A DNA stretch of 64,000 nt from DATKDP01 sp035546335 (GTDB taxonomy: Bacteria > Acidobacteriota > Thermoanaerobaculia > Gp7-AA8), in the NCBI GenBank assembly GCA_035546335.1, contig DATKDP010000113.1, positions 1 to 64,000 of the forward strand, in the 5' to 3' direction. Of this stretch, positions 24,091 through 32,194 are shown in pieces. Position 1 is the first letter of the stretch. Every line of letters starts with the position of its first letter. The position numbers and the translations under genes are program-made. Under the pieces are notes generated by a model. It searched no databases. It saw only the letters and a list, made by a program, of their open reading frames with translations, and was not told where the DNA came from.

Positions 24091-25899
24091 ATGACTGAAG
24101 GCGCGGCGGTTGCGGACATCGACCGGCGAGGGCGTGCCCTGCTGCTGCTCTCGATCCTGCTCGTCTCGGCTCTCTACTGGTGGTTCCGCCCTCGCACGCT
24201 TTGGGAGTTCGATGAGCCGCTCTTTGTCTCGGCCGTGATGGCCTACGATCCGCTCGAGCATCATCCTCCCCCGCCCGGCTATCCCCTTCTCATCGGTCTC
24301 GCAAAGCTGCTGGCGCTGCTCCTCGATCCGTTCGACGCGCTCGTTGCGCTGAGCCTGATCTCCTCGATGATCGGATTCGCTGCGCTCGCAATCGCCTTCG
24401 GAAACATCACGTCCAGCCGAACGACGGGGATTGCGGGAGCGCTTCTGTTCTATCTCTCGCCGTCCATGCTCGTCCATGGAGCACTTCCCGTCTCCGACGC
24501 GACGGGCATCGCGTTCCTGGCGGTGGCGCTCGCCTTCGCCTCGCGCCTCGGGGCGGCCTCGCCGCCGCGAACGGCTCTGCTCTTCGGCCTCTTCGCGTCG
24601 GCGGCGGTCGGCTGCAGGCCACAGCTCTCGATCATCGTACTCCCCCTTCTCGCGGTGTCGCTCCTGCAGCCGATTTCCTGGCTCGATCGGTTGCGCATCG
24701 CCGGCTGCTTCACCCTGGTCTCGGCTGGATGGCTGATCCCGCTCCTGATCGAGACCGGCGGGATTTCCGGATTGATCCGTTTCGAGCTTGGTCAGGCCGC
24801 ATACTTCGCAGCGCACGATGCCGACATCTCCAGGAGCGGCCGATCCATCGCCTCGATCGTGGTGCGATTCGTCGCTCACCCATGGGGTGACAAGTTTCTC
24901 TCACTTCCTCTGCTGGCGGCTGCGGCGTTGGGCGTCGTGGGCCTGGTGCGGACTCGCCTCCGAGGTGTGATTCCGATCGGGACTGCCGCGCTCGTGTACC
25001 TGCTTTTCGCCATTGCCATGATGGATCCGGCGGATGGCGTGCGTTATGCGCTCCCCTCGTCGCTCGCGCTCGCCCTCTTCGCCGCGCATGGTCTTGCGAT
25101 GATCTCGGGCTCGACATCTCGCATCGATCGACGGCAACATCCGGCTGTCGTGCTCGCAGCTCTCTACGGAGTCGCCTCCTTCGCTTACACGGTTCCCCTC
25201 CTGTCGCAGAGATCGTCGGGACCGTCGCCTCCGGTCGCCGCAGCGCGTTACGCCGAGGACCATCTGCCTCCGCGAACGGTCATCCTCCATGAGCTTCCGC
25301 TCTGGCCTCACGCAACCCTGCTTCTGCGCCAATTCGAGAGCCGAAGGATCGAGGAGGGACTGAGAGAGTACGCCGATCGGGTGGACGTCCCCGTCTATCT
25401 GTACGCCGACGGAGGAAATCGTCTGCGCCGCGGCTGGACGTTTTCGTGGAAGGAGAGCGACGCCTACGGCAAACTGACGAGAGGTCATTATCGTGTCGTC
25501 TCGCTCATCGAGCTCCCGGCGAACGAACGGTTCACTCCACTGACTGGCGTCTACCCCGCCGAGCGAACGGTCGATGGTCTCGAATGGCGCTGGCTCGCCT
25601 CGGAAGCGACTCTCCGCCTTCCACCTCTCGACTCCGGACGCGTCGCGATTCGCCTGGCATTACCGTCTGATTTTTCGCTCGCGTCGAATCTCGTCGAGGT
25701 GTCGATCGAAGGGGAGCCTGCAGGCCGTTGGGAGGTACGCCGGGGCGAGGAGATCGATATCAGCATTCCCCTGGTCGAGACGGGCTCTGAGATCCATTTC
25801 CATTCGGAGCGGTCGTCGGTACCCGCCGAAACGAATCGGCTGAACCGCGATCCCCGCCAGCTCGCCGTCATGCTCGTCCGCGTGAGACTGGAGCTGTGA
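24091..25899 (+). CDS. GT-C type membrane glycosyltransferase-like protein
   Basis: A 602-aa polytopic membrane protein with about ten N-terminal helices (to residue about 380) and a soluble C-terminal domain of about 200 residues rich in beta strands. The first external loop has the acidic WEFDEPLFVSAV, and HPPPPGYPLLIG follows; both are typical of the dolichyl-phosphate-sugar-dependent GT39/PMT-like fold. It probably transfers a polyprenyl-linked sugar on the periplasmic side. The C-terminal domain could bind glycans. TAGAAT sits 12 nt before the ATG and no Shine-Dalgarno sequence is seen. Confidence 0.85.
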   Translation: MTEGAAVADIDRRGRALLLLSILLVSALYWWFRPRTLWEFDEPLFVSAVMAYDPLEHHPPPPGYPLLIGLAKLLALLLDPFDALVALSLISSMIGFAALAIAFGNITSSRTTGIAGALLFYLSPSMLVHGALPVSDATGIAFLAVALAFASRLGAASPPRTALLFGLFASAAVGCRPQLSIIVLPLLAVSLLQPISWLDRLRIAGCFTLVSAGWLIPLLIETGGISGLIRFELGQAAYFAAHDADISRSGRSIASIVVRFVAHPWGDKFLSLPLLAAAALGVVGLVRTRLRGVIPIGTAALVYLLFAIAMMDPADGVRYALPSSLALALFAAHGLAMISGSTSRIDRRQHPAVVLAALYGVASFAYTVPLLSQRSSGPSPPVAAARYAEDHLPPRTVILHELPLWPHATLLLRQFESRRIEEGLREYADRVDVPVYLYADGGNRLRRGWTFSWKESDAYGKLTRGHYRVVSLIELPANERFTPLTGVYPAERTVDGLEWRWLASEATLRLPPLDSGRVAIRLALPSDFSLASNLVEVSIEGEPAGRWEVRRGEEIDISIPLVETGSEIHFHSERSSVPAETNRLNRDPRQLAVMLVRVRLEL

Positions 25900-26071
25900 C
25901 CAGGACGCATGCCCGTTGCCGGTTTCGCTGAAGGCGGCGGAAATGGCGTCCCCCCGACCATCTGGCGCCATCATGCTGAGCGCTTTTCCTCGGATCCTCT
26001 CGAGTCTGCCCCGTTCTTGCATTATATCCACCGTCGGCACGCAGCCGGCTCGGTTAATCAAAGGAGGACGT

Positions 26072-27739
26072 ATGCGAATCCGAACACTGATGGCGATGGT
26101 GGGCCTGCTTTTCATGGTCGCGCCCGCTGTGGTCGTCGCCCAGGTCACGGCAAGCCCGGAGCAAATCGATTCTGCGGCAACGGCTCTCGCGGAGGCGGAG
26201 CGGGTCGGAGCTCCGATCTACGCGAAGGAACTCTACGACGAAGCCAACTGGCGATTGCGATTTGCGCGCGAGAACGAAACCAACCGGAACCGTTCATCGC
26301 GTCACGAAGCGAGACTGCGGGCAATCGAGGCTCGGTACGCGGCGGAGGCCGCTACTGCAAGAGCCGAGTGGGTCCGAGCGGTCAACGACGCGACGGCATT
26401 GCGCACCGAGATCCAGCGTCTCGGCGGAACCGTCCCGGCGCTGAACCTCGATACCGACGACATCGGAGCTCGGGGGACCACGCTGCAGGAGAAGGTCGAT
26501 CTCGCCGAGATCGCGATCGCGCGGGCTCGTGCGGCCGGCGCCGACGCCTTTGCGGGCGCTGAGCTGCGCGAAGGAGATGGCCGCCTCGAAACGGCACGGA
26601 AGATCCTTCGTGCTCAAAGCCAGAACACCGCGGCAGAGCATCTGGCATTCATCACCGAGATGTCGGCACGCCGCGCCTACTACAGGGCGCGGATGCGTGA
26701 CGTGGAGACCGTCATGCCCGGCCTTAAGCTCGAACGAACACGCCTTGCACAGATCGCCGGCGAAAGGGCGGCAGCCGACGAACGCTTGCGACGCTCGGCG
26801 GCGGAACGGGAAGCGGCGGACCTTCGGGCACGCCTGGAGGCGGAGTCGCGGCGACAGCTCGAGCTCGACCGTGCAGCGCGACTGGCCGCAGAGCAGCAGC
26901 TCGACATTCTGATGCGGCAGTACGAAGGAGCGCGAACGACGGCCGAGATCGAAGCGCTACGTCGTCAGGTCGAGCAGCAGCAGGCCGCATTGCGCGACAT
27001 GCAGCAGCGAGAACTTCGAAGCGAAGAAGCTTTCGGGGACGAGATCGCGCGGCTGCGTCAGACACTCGAACGGGAGCGGGTCGAAGGGCGTCTCGGAGCG
27101 CAGGCTCTCGCCGAGCGCGAAGCCGACATGACGCGACAGCAGGCCGAGCTCGATCGCGTGCGGCGCGAGCGCGCCGGTGAGGAACAACGCCGGCTCGAAC
27201 TGCAGCGCGCGCATGACGAAGCCATCCGCCGCGCTCAGCAGCGAATTCAGGAAACCGAGGCGGAGGTCGGACAGCTCAAACAGCAGGTCGTCGAGGAGCG
27301 GGCAAAGGCACAGCTCGCGACAGCGGAAGCCGAGCGGCTCAGACTCGAGCAGGAGCTCCAGAAGATCGCCCAGACTCGGACGGAATCGCGTGGCCTGGTC
27401 GTGACACTTCCCGGAATCTATTTCGCAACGGGACAGAGCACGCTCACGCCGGGAGCTCGCAATGTCCTGCAGAAGATTACCGAGCAACTTCGCGGGAACG
27501 ATCGGGTCCGGGTGATGATCGAAGGGCACACCGACAGTGTCGGATCCGCGGAATCGAATCAGGCTCTCTCGTTGCGGCGCGCTGAAGCGGTTCGTGATGC
27601 GCTCGCAGGCTTCGGAATGCCATCCGCGGCGATCACCGTGTCGGGTCGAGGAGAGGATGTGCCGGTCGCCACCAACGCAACGGCCGCGGGACGGCAGCAG
27701 AATCGCCGTGTCGAGCTGATCATCACCGAAACGAATTGA
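26072..27739 (+). CDS. OmpA-family protein with long coiled coil
   Basis: A 555-aa exported protein. The signal peptide is 1-24 (cleavage after VVAQ region). Residues about 27-190 form a helical DUF4398-like domain (YAKELYDEANWRLRFARE). About 230-430 is a long E/R/Q/A-rich coiled coil. The C-terminal OmpA peptidoglycan-binding domain runs from YFATGQSTLTPGARNVL, through IEGHTDSVGSAESNQALS and LRRAEAV, to NRRVELII. It would anchor the envelope by binding meso-diaminopimelate. AAAGGAGG lies 5 nt before the ATG; the 52 upstream codons in frame are noncoding. Confidence 0.93.
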   Translation: MRIRTLMAMVGLLFMVAPAVVVAQVTASPEQIDSAATALAEAERVGAPIYAKELYDEANWRLRFARENETNRNRSSRHEARLRAIEARYAAEAATARAEWVRAVNDATALRTEIQRLGGTVPALNLDTDDIGARGTTLQEKVDLAEIAIARARAAGADAFAGAELREGDGRLETARKILRAQSQNTAAEHLAFITEMSARRAYYRARMRDVETVMPGLKLERTRLAQIAGERAAADERLRRSAAEREAADLRARLEAESRRQLELDRAARLAAEQQLDILMRQYEGARTTAEIEALRRQVEQQQAALRDMQQRELRSEEAFGDEIARLRQTLERERVEGRLGAQALAEREADMTRQQAELDRVRRERAGEEQRRLELQRAHDEAIRRAQQRIQETEAEVGQLKQQVVEERAKAQLATAEAERLRLEQELQKIAQTRTESRGLVVTLPGIYFATGQSTLTPGARNVLQKITEQLRGNDRVRVMIEGHTDSVGSAESNQALSLRRAEAVRDALAGFGMPSAAITVSGRGEDVPVATNATAAGRQQNRRVELIITETN

Positions 27740-27845
27740 CGGCGAGGGGCGAAGGTCAGTTCGTGGAAGTCAGCGTCCCCGCGCTCGGTCGTCCTGGCCG
27801 AGCGCTGGGGTCAGGGTGTGCGTGAAGGGTTCTAGCTGTGCTCTA

Positions 27846-27950
27846 TCTGAGGATTCCCTCTCAGAGTCGTGACCGAGAAGCCGGGCTCGGGCGCGGGCTC
27901 GGGCGCGGGCTCGGGCGCGGGCTCGTGGGTTCACCCTCAGGATGACGGGG
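27846..27950 (+). repeat. Dispersed repeat copy with 12-nt tandem expansion
   Basis: CTGAGGATTCCCTCTCAGAGT, shortened here to its first bases, leads into GAAGCCGGGCTCGGGC and three copies of GGGCTCGGGCGC. It closes with TTCACCCTCAGGATGACGG, the end signature of the palindromic family. The partner copy is at 6110-6183. With its flanks it fills the 290-nt gap between OmpA and the [2Fe-2S] protein. Confidence 0.65.
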
Positions 27951-28029
27951 GGGCACCCCTGGTGAGAAATGCGTCTCGCAGGACTCGTGTTCTCCCGGTG
28001 GCCGTCCGAACGGATTGCGCCGAGCCTGA

Positions 28030-28242
28030 ATGGAAGAAGACGACCAGACCCTGCATCCCGCGATTCTTTCCCTGAAAACCGTCTGCCGCTGCAACAACAT
28101 CAAGTACAAGACGATCGCGAAGGCGATCTGCGACGGAGCGCGCTCGATCGCCGAGGTCGCCGCGAAGACGACGGCTACGACGGGTCACTGCGGCGGCAGC
28201 TGCACACCGAACGTCGCGCAGATGATCGAAGAGTCGGAGTGA
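28030..28242 (+). CDS. BFD-like [2Fe-2S]-binding protein
   Basis: A 70-aa protein with the bacterioferritin-associated-ferredoxin/NifU-middle type fold. Ligand candidates are C19 and C21 (VCRCNN), then C54 and C58 (HCGGSC); C34 is additional. The helical spacer AKAICDGARSIAEVAAKTT is typical. It carries electrons or handles iron. It lies 34 nt upstream of the ArsC/Spx-like gene in the same direction, suggesting a small redox operon. The start is the first ATG; no good ribosome-binding site is visible. Confidence 0.85.
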   Translation: MEEDDQTLHPAILSLKTVCRCNNIKYKTIAKAICDGARSIAEVAAKTTATTGHCGGSCTPNVAQMIEESE

Positions 28243-28276
28243 GACGCGATACAATCGCTTCGAAAGCGAGGACCGC

Positions 28277-28627
28277 ATGACCCGACGCGTCGAGATGTAT
28301 CTCAAGCCGAGTTGAACGAGCTGCCGCAAAGCGGTCGCTTACCTGGAAGGTAAGAAAGTCGATCTGGTCAAACACGATCTGGCGAAGGAACCGCCGAGTC
28401 GCGCTTTGCTCGAACAGCTCGTCGACGAGCGACGGCTGGAGGAGCTCCTCAACAAACGGAGTCCCGTCTACAAGGAGCTCGATCTCGGCAACAGGAAGCT
28501 GACCAAGGACGAGGCGATCGATCTCATGCTGCGCGAGCCGAATCTGATTCGTCGGCCCATCGTTCTCAAAGGAAGGAAAGCGGTATTCGGCTTCTCGCCG
28601 GAAGAGTACGAGAAGCTCGTCGACTGA
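28277..28627 (+). CDS. ArsC/Spx-like reductase, predicted selenoprotein (UGA as Sec13)
   Basis: A 116-residue thioredoxin-fold protein of the ArsC/Spx family, read through an in-frame TGA at 28313-28315. The N-terminus reads EMYLKPS-[UGA]-TSCRKAVAYLE; family members have Cys at exactly that place (PSCTSCRKA), so UGA replaces the catalytic Cys while the resolving Cys16 is kept. The rest is intact: LNKRSPVYKELDL, EAIDLMLREPNLIRRPIV, GFSPEEYEKL. GAGG lies 5-6 nt before the ATG, and TACAAT is at 28250-28255. A SECIS-like hairpin begins 22 nt after the UGA. The alternative is a TGC-to-TGA nonsense mutation. It overlaps the next gene by 1 nt. Confidence 0.8.
28338..28354 (+). promoter_or_regulatory. 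Bacterial SECIS-like hairpin
   Basis: A perfect 6-bp stem CUUACC/GGUAAG (28338-28343 with 28349-28354) closes a UGGAA loop. The loop begins 28 nt after the UGA and has G at its second position. Both fit the known bacterial SECIS pattern (short apical loop with an early G, a few tens of nt after UGA). A smaller CCGC/GCGG hairpin lies between at 28324-28334. Confidence 0.6.
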
Positions 28628-28902
28628 TGCCTGTCACCTTCCCGCTCGCCGCTCTGACCCTGATGCTCTGGATCATCTGGAGCGACTCGGTTCGCCCCCG
28701 CAAACCAGGACGCCTGATGTACTCGATCCGGGTCGTCCTCTATCTGGCGACGGCCGCCGCGCTGCTCTACAACAGCTATCTGATGCGCGCCAGGACGACG
28801 AACACGGTCACCGTGCTCATCGTCATCACGGTGCTCACCGGGATCGGAGGGGCGGCCTACTTCGCACGCCTGGCGCTCAACGCGTCACCACGGCGCCGGT
28901 GA
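28627..28902 (+). CDS. Small membrane protein, three helices
   Basis: Function not recognised. It has 91 aa with hydrophobic stretches at about 4-19, 34-52 and 60-82, a positively charged loop (RPRKPGR) after the first and an RRR C-terminus. Its ATG overlaps the stop of the ArsC/Spx-like gene (TGATG), so it is translationally coupled to that gene. It is followed 13 nt later by a GT2 gene. Its position suggests a membrane partner of the redox or glycosyltransferase genes, but nothing specific can be said. Confidence 0.75.
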   Translation: MPVTFPLAALTLMLWIIWSDSVRPRKPGRLMYSIRVVLYLATAAALLYNSYLMRARTTNTVTVLIVITVLTGIGGAAYFARLALNASPRRR

Positions 28903-28915
28903 GCCCGAACGCCTC

Positions 28916-29611
28916 ATGGACAGCTCCCCCACCGTCGTCGCCGTCGTCATTCCGGCTCTCGACGAAGAAGACGCAATCGGCGATCTTCTCGCCGGAATCG
29001 ATCGCTCGATCGTCTCGCAGATCATCGTCGGCGACAACGGAAGCCGCGATGCGACGCCCGTCATCGCGCGGGACGGCGGCGCCGAGGTGATTCATGTCGC
29101 CGAGACCGGATACGGTGCAGCCTGCGCTGCCGCGCTCACACGACTCGATCCCACGATCACGATCGTGGTCTTCATGGATGCCGACGGCTCCGACGACCCG
29201 GCCGAGATTCCGCTCCTCCTCGCGCCGATCGAGCGCGACGAGGCCGACTTCGTGATCGGCTCCCGCACCCTCGGAACGGTGGAACCGGGCGCGCTGACCC
29301 CACAGCAGCGATTCGGCAACTGGCTCGCCGTCCGCCTCATCGCGATCATCCATGGTCACCGCTACACCGATCTCGGCCCTTTCCGGGCGATCAGGCGAGA
29401 GCTCCTCGATCGCATCGCCATGCAGGACCGCCGCTTCGGATGGACCGTGGAGATGCAGATTCGCGCCCTGCAATTGCGTGCACGCGTGCTCGAGATCCCC
29501 GTCCGCTATCGACGCAGAGTGGGGCGATCGAAGATCAGCGGCACCCTCGGAGGTGTGATCAAGGCCGGCTGGTGGATCCTCTACACGATTTTCAAGTACG
29601 GCAGAGGCTAG
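28916..29611 (+). CDS. Family 2 glycosyltransferase
   Basis: A 231-aa GT-A glycosyltransferase with VVIPALDEEDAIGDLL, VGDNGSRDATPVIA, DxD in VVFMDADGSDDP, and the acceptor region YTDLGPFRAIRRELLD, then RRVGRSKISGT. The last motif is common in polyprenyl-phosphate glucosyl- or mannosyltransferases, often with a following membrane anchor that is absent here. It is the last gene of the run starting at 28030. A heptamer-repeat element begins at its stop codon. Confidence 0.92.
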   Translation: MDSSPTVVAVVIPALDEEDAIGDLLAGIDRSIVSQIIVGDNGSRDATPVIARDGGAEVIHVAETGYGAACAAALTRLDPTITIVVFMDADGSDDPAEIPLLLAPIERDEADFVIGSRTLGTVEPGALTPQQRFGNWLAVRLIAIIHGHRYTDLGPFRAIRRELLDRIAMQDRRFGWTVEMQIRALQLRARVLEIPVRYRRRVGRSKISGTLGGVIKAGWWILYTIFKYGRG

Positions 29612-29905
29612 AGGCTGGAGGCTAGAGGCTGGAGGCTCGAGGCTGGAGGGTGGAGGCGAGAGGCTGGAGATAGCAGATAGAAGATGGCAGATGGCAGGAA
29701 GAGGGAAGAGGGAAGAGGGAAGAGGGAAGAGGGAAGAGGAGGAGCCCTTACTGAACCTGGTTCTGCGCTCTGCAATCTGCCCTCTGCCATCTGCCCTCTG
29801 CCATCTGCCCTCTGCTGCCAGCCTCCAGCCTCTCGCCTCTCGCCTCCAGCCTCTCGCCTCTCGCCTCTCGCCTCTCGCCTCTCGCCTCTCGCCTCTCGCA
29901 TCGAC
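29605..29905. repeat. Composite heptanucleotide-periodic element with conserved core (copy B)
   Basis: Same plan as copy A but in the opposite orientation. There is a left arm of GGCTGGA/GGCTAGA units, then ATAGCAG types and a GGAAGAG run. A 28-nt core at 29738-29765 follows, then a right arm of ATCTGCC/CTCTGCC and CTCTCGC units. Reverse-complemented, the core matches the copy A core at 26 of 28 positions apart from an 8-nt gap. It covers most of the 460-nt gene-free stretch; the remainder to 30071 shows nothing. Confidence 0.85.
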
Positions 29906-30071
29906 ACCATCCCATTTCTCCCATCTGGTCAGAAAATTCATATCACCTCCTTCGTCGTTTCGATTCAACTTCGATTCGATGAATCTCCCCGCATTGCCAG
30001 TCACCCGGCGGCTGTGACTGGAGGCACGGGCCGATGTGGCGAGACAATTCGAGAGCCCTCCGTCGTGCTCA

Positions 30072-30673
30072 TCACCAGCCTGCAGCAGCCTCTCTGAGCA
30101 CGCCCATCACCGGAACCCCCTCGTCTCTGTTCCACTCGATGTACGACCCGTCATCATTGCCGCGAGGCGAACGATTGCTTTTGGCCGGACACGCGTTTCG
30201 AAGATCGCAGGACCGGCATCAGCCACCTTCGTGGAGATCGGACGTCGTTCGGCCTTCCACTTCGAAAAGCCGCCGTCGAGAAGCGCGACGCGATCTCCAT
30301 GACCGAGGTAATCGAGCGTGAAGTAGAGACGCGCAACGTGGAGAGGATCGCGAGCATAGACGATCACACGCGCGCGATTTCCGATCCCAAGACGCTCGAA
30401 GAGTCGCTGGAGCTGGTCGACGCGCGGAACCTCGTTTGGAGTCCCATCGACCGTGGCGACCAGATCGCCCATGGGAACGAACCGCGCACCGGGAATGTGA
30501 CCCGCGGCATATTCGTCGTGCGACGCCGCAACGTCCAGAACGACCAGGCTGCGGCTCCACCCGTGGAGGGCGAGCCAGTTCGTACTGACCAGCATGTTCG
30601 GCCGAAGCTCCTGCGCGCCGGCGTTTCCGGGGATCCATGAAACAGCGAGAAGTACAACGAGAGCTCGTAGCAT
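30072..30673 (-). pseudogene. Exported two-domain rhodanese, catalytic domain deleted
   Basis: A thiosulfate-sulfurtransferase-type protein with a signal peptide (residues 1-20, ending GNAGA). The N-terminal rhodanese domain is complete: VVLDVAASHDEYAAGHIPGA and VALLDGGFSKWKAERRP. The catalytic-Cys domain should follow, but after RVRPKAIVRL the frame stops at 30107. In another frame the canonical rhodanese C-terminus appears immediately (DDGSYIEWNRDEGVPV), ending at 30072. The central part of the second domain, with the active Cys, is therefore missing, and the join is out of frame. AGGTGA precedes the ATG. Two heptamer-repeat elements flank it. Confidence 0.75.
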
Positions 30674-30824
30674 TCGTCACCTCCGGGCTGCGGCTCGTTT
30701 CGTCGCAGTCGTTCCCATCGATGACACCACGCCAGACGACTCATTCGCGATGACACCACGCACCGCGAGTCTGTTCATGCCGCACAGGAGGGTGTGACGG
30801 GAGGCGGCCGGAGTCGTGAAGGCG

Positions 30825-30918
30825 AATGGCAGATAGCAGATAGCAGATAGCAGATAGCAGATAGCAGATGTAATCTACCGAGCCTCGAGCCTCCAGTCTC
30901 CAGCCTCCAGCCCCTCCC
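30825..30918. repeat. Heptanucleotide-periodic element (copy C, reduced)
   Basis: A run of ATAGCAG units, a short divergent core (GATGTAATCTACCGAG), then AGCCTCC/AGTCTCC units. It is a shortened relative of copies A and B and lies just before the alpha/beta hydrolase gene. Confidence 0.75.
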
Positions 30919-30957
30919 TTGCCACCCGCGCCGCTTTTCGCCATTCTTCACCAACCG

Positions 30958-31818
30958 ATGAGCCGACCGACCACACGCATCGACGACCTCGTACCGGCAG
31001 AGTTCGCGATCCCGTGCGAGACTCTGACGTTCCGCTCGCTCCCGCTCGACTGCTTCCGTTTTCCCGACTCCATCGTCGATTCATCCCGGGCGCTCGTCTG
31101 CATCCCGGGATTTGCGGCGGGCGGACGCTCATTCGCCAGGCTTCGCCCTCTCAGCACACGCTTCGACGTTCGCATGATCAGCATCCCGTGCGAGACCACG
31201 TACCCGGGCGATACGATCGAGGCGCTGGCAGGAATCACCGCGGATTTGATCGCGACGCTCGATCGTCCAGTTCTTCTGGGAACGTCGTTCGGCGGCCTCG
31301 TCGCCATCCGCGTCGCAGCGATGCTGGGCGAGCGGATCTCCGGGCTGGTTCTCATCGCCGCGTTTCCGGGGGGAAGATTCCTTCCGACCGCCGGAGGGTT
31401 GACGGCGCTTCCTCTGGTCCAGTATCTGTCGCCGCTGCTGGCGCCGGTCACCACGCGCTTCGTCGGAGGGCGGCTCGACCGGAGCGCCCTTCGCGCCGTG
31501 ATCGTCGAAGCGCGGAGCATTCCGGCCTCCGAGCGAAGCCGGCGACTCCAGACGATTTTCGCGACCGATTTCTCGCCTCTTCTTCCTTCGATCTCGGTGC
31601 CGGCGCTCGTCATCCACGGCACCAGAGACCGTCTCGTCCCCCGCTCTGCGGCGCGTGCCCTCGCCGGTGGTCTACCGAACGCCACGTATCGAGAGATGGT
31701 GAAGGCGGCGCACCTCCCTCATGTGACGCACGCCGGCGAGATCATTGGGATCCTCCGGCCATTCCTCGAGGAGGTGCTGACGCCCGGGGGAGCGACAGAG
31801 GTCACATCGGACGTGTGA
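30958..31818 (+). CDS. Alpha/beta hydrolase
   Basis: A 286-aa hydrolase with the nucleophile elbow GTSFGG (Ser near residue 110), the acid in HGTRDRLVP and the catalytic His in AAHLPHVTH. The N-terminal VCIPGFAAGGRSFARL provides the oxyanion-hole strand. There is no signal peptide or lid signature that would fix the substrate; esterase or thioesterase activity is possible. The gene stands alone. It is preceded by a heptamer-repeat element within about 40 nt of the ATG, so its promoter must lie inside or beyond that repeat. Confidence 0.88.
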   Translation: MSRPTTRIDDLVPAEFAIPCETLTFRSLPLDCFRFPDSIVDSSRALVCIPGFAAGGRSFARLRPLSTRFDVRMISIPCETTYPGDTIEALAGITADLIATLDRPVLLGTSFGGLVAIRVAAMLGERISGLVLIAAFPGGRFLPTAGGLTALPLVQYLSPLLAPVTTRFVGGRLDRSALRAVIVEARSIPASERSRRLQTIFATDFSPLLPSISVPALVIHGTRDRLVPRSAARALAGGLPNATYREMVKAAHLPHVTHAGEIIGILRPFLEEVLTPGGATEVTSDV

Positions 31819-32194
31819 TCTGCGTCGTCGTAGTGCCGTACCCCCCACCCGCTTCCAAGAAACTCCCTGTGTTTATGCGGCTTTTTTACGCCATGCCTCT
31901 CCCTTTCTGGTCATGGCCGAGCGGAAGACTCTGAGGGAATAAGCATTCTTCCAACCGGGATCACGCGAGCGAACGCGTGTCGCCAACTCAGGGCCGCTGT
32001 CTTCCGGGACCAAGCTCAGGAACGGGCTTTTTCAGCACCAAAGCGAGAACGGTCTCGTCAGGGCCACGCCGCCGGGCATGGTACCCGGTTTCTTCCCTCA
32101 GGTTCAGCGCGCGCGCTGTGAAACGGCTCGGGATGACAGGCCCTTCACTCTTCACCCTTCACTCTTCACCCTTCACTCTTCATCAACCTCCCCC
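31819..32194. other. Intergenic region with repeats
   Basis: No gene is visible. At 31858-31925 and 32100-32143 it shares blocks with 15604-15720 in the opposite orientation (GTGTTTATGCGGCTTTT and GCGCGCGCGCTGTGAAA, followed by GGATGAC). Next to the PilB stop it has a TTCACTC/TTCACCC array. Confidence 0.55.
32144..32178. repeat. Alternating heptamer array TTCACTC/TTCACCC
   Basis: Five units in strict alternation and continuous 7-nt phase. It lies immediately downstream of the PilB stop codon. The same unit, reverse-complemented, occurs at 15486-15541. Confidence 0.85.

Noticed and set aside
28406..28627. Separate 73-aa gene starting at TTG 28406
   Set aside because: It is the C-terminal part of the ArsC/Spx-like protein. 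The upstream in-frame sequence carries the active-site motif across the UGA.
30948..31685. 245-codon frame opposite the alpha/beta hydrolase
   Set aside because: The plus-strand hydrolase has a full catalytic triad context; the minus frame is Arg/Ser/Pro-rich without domains.
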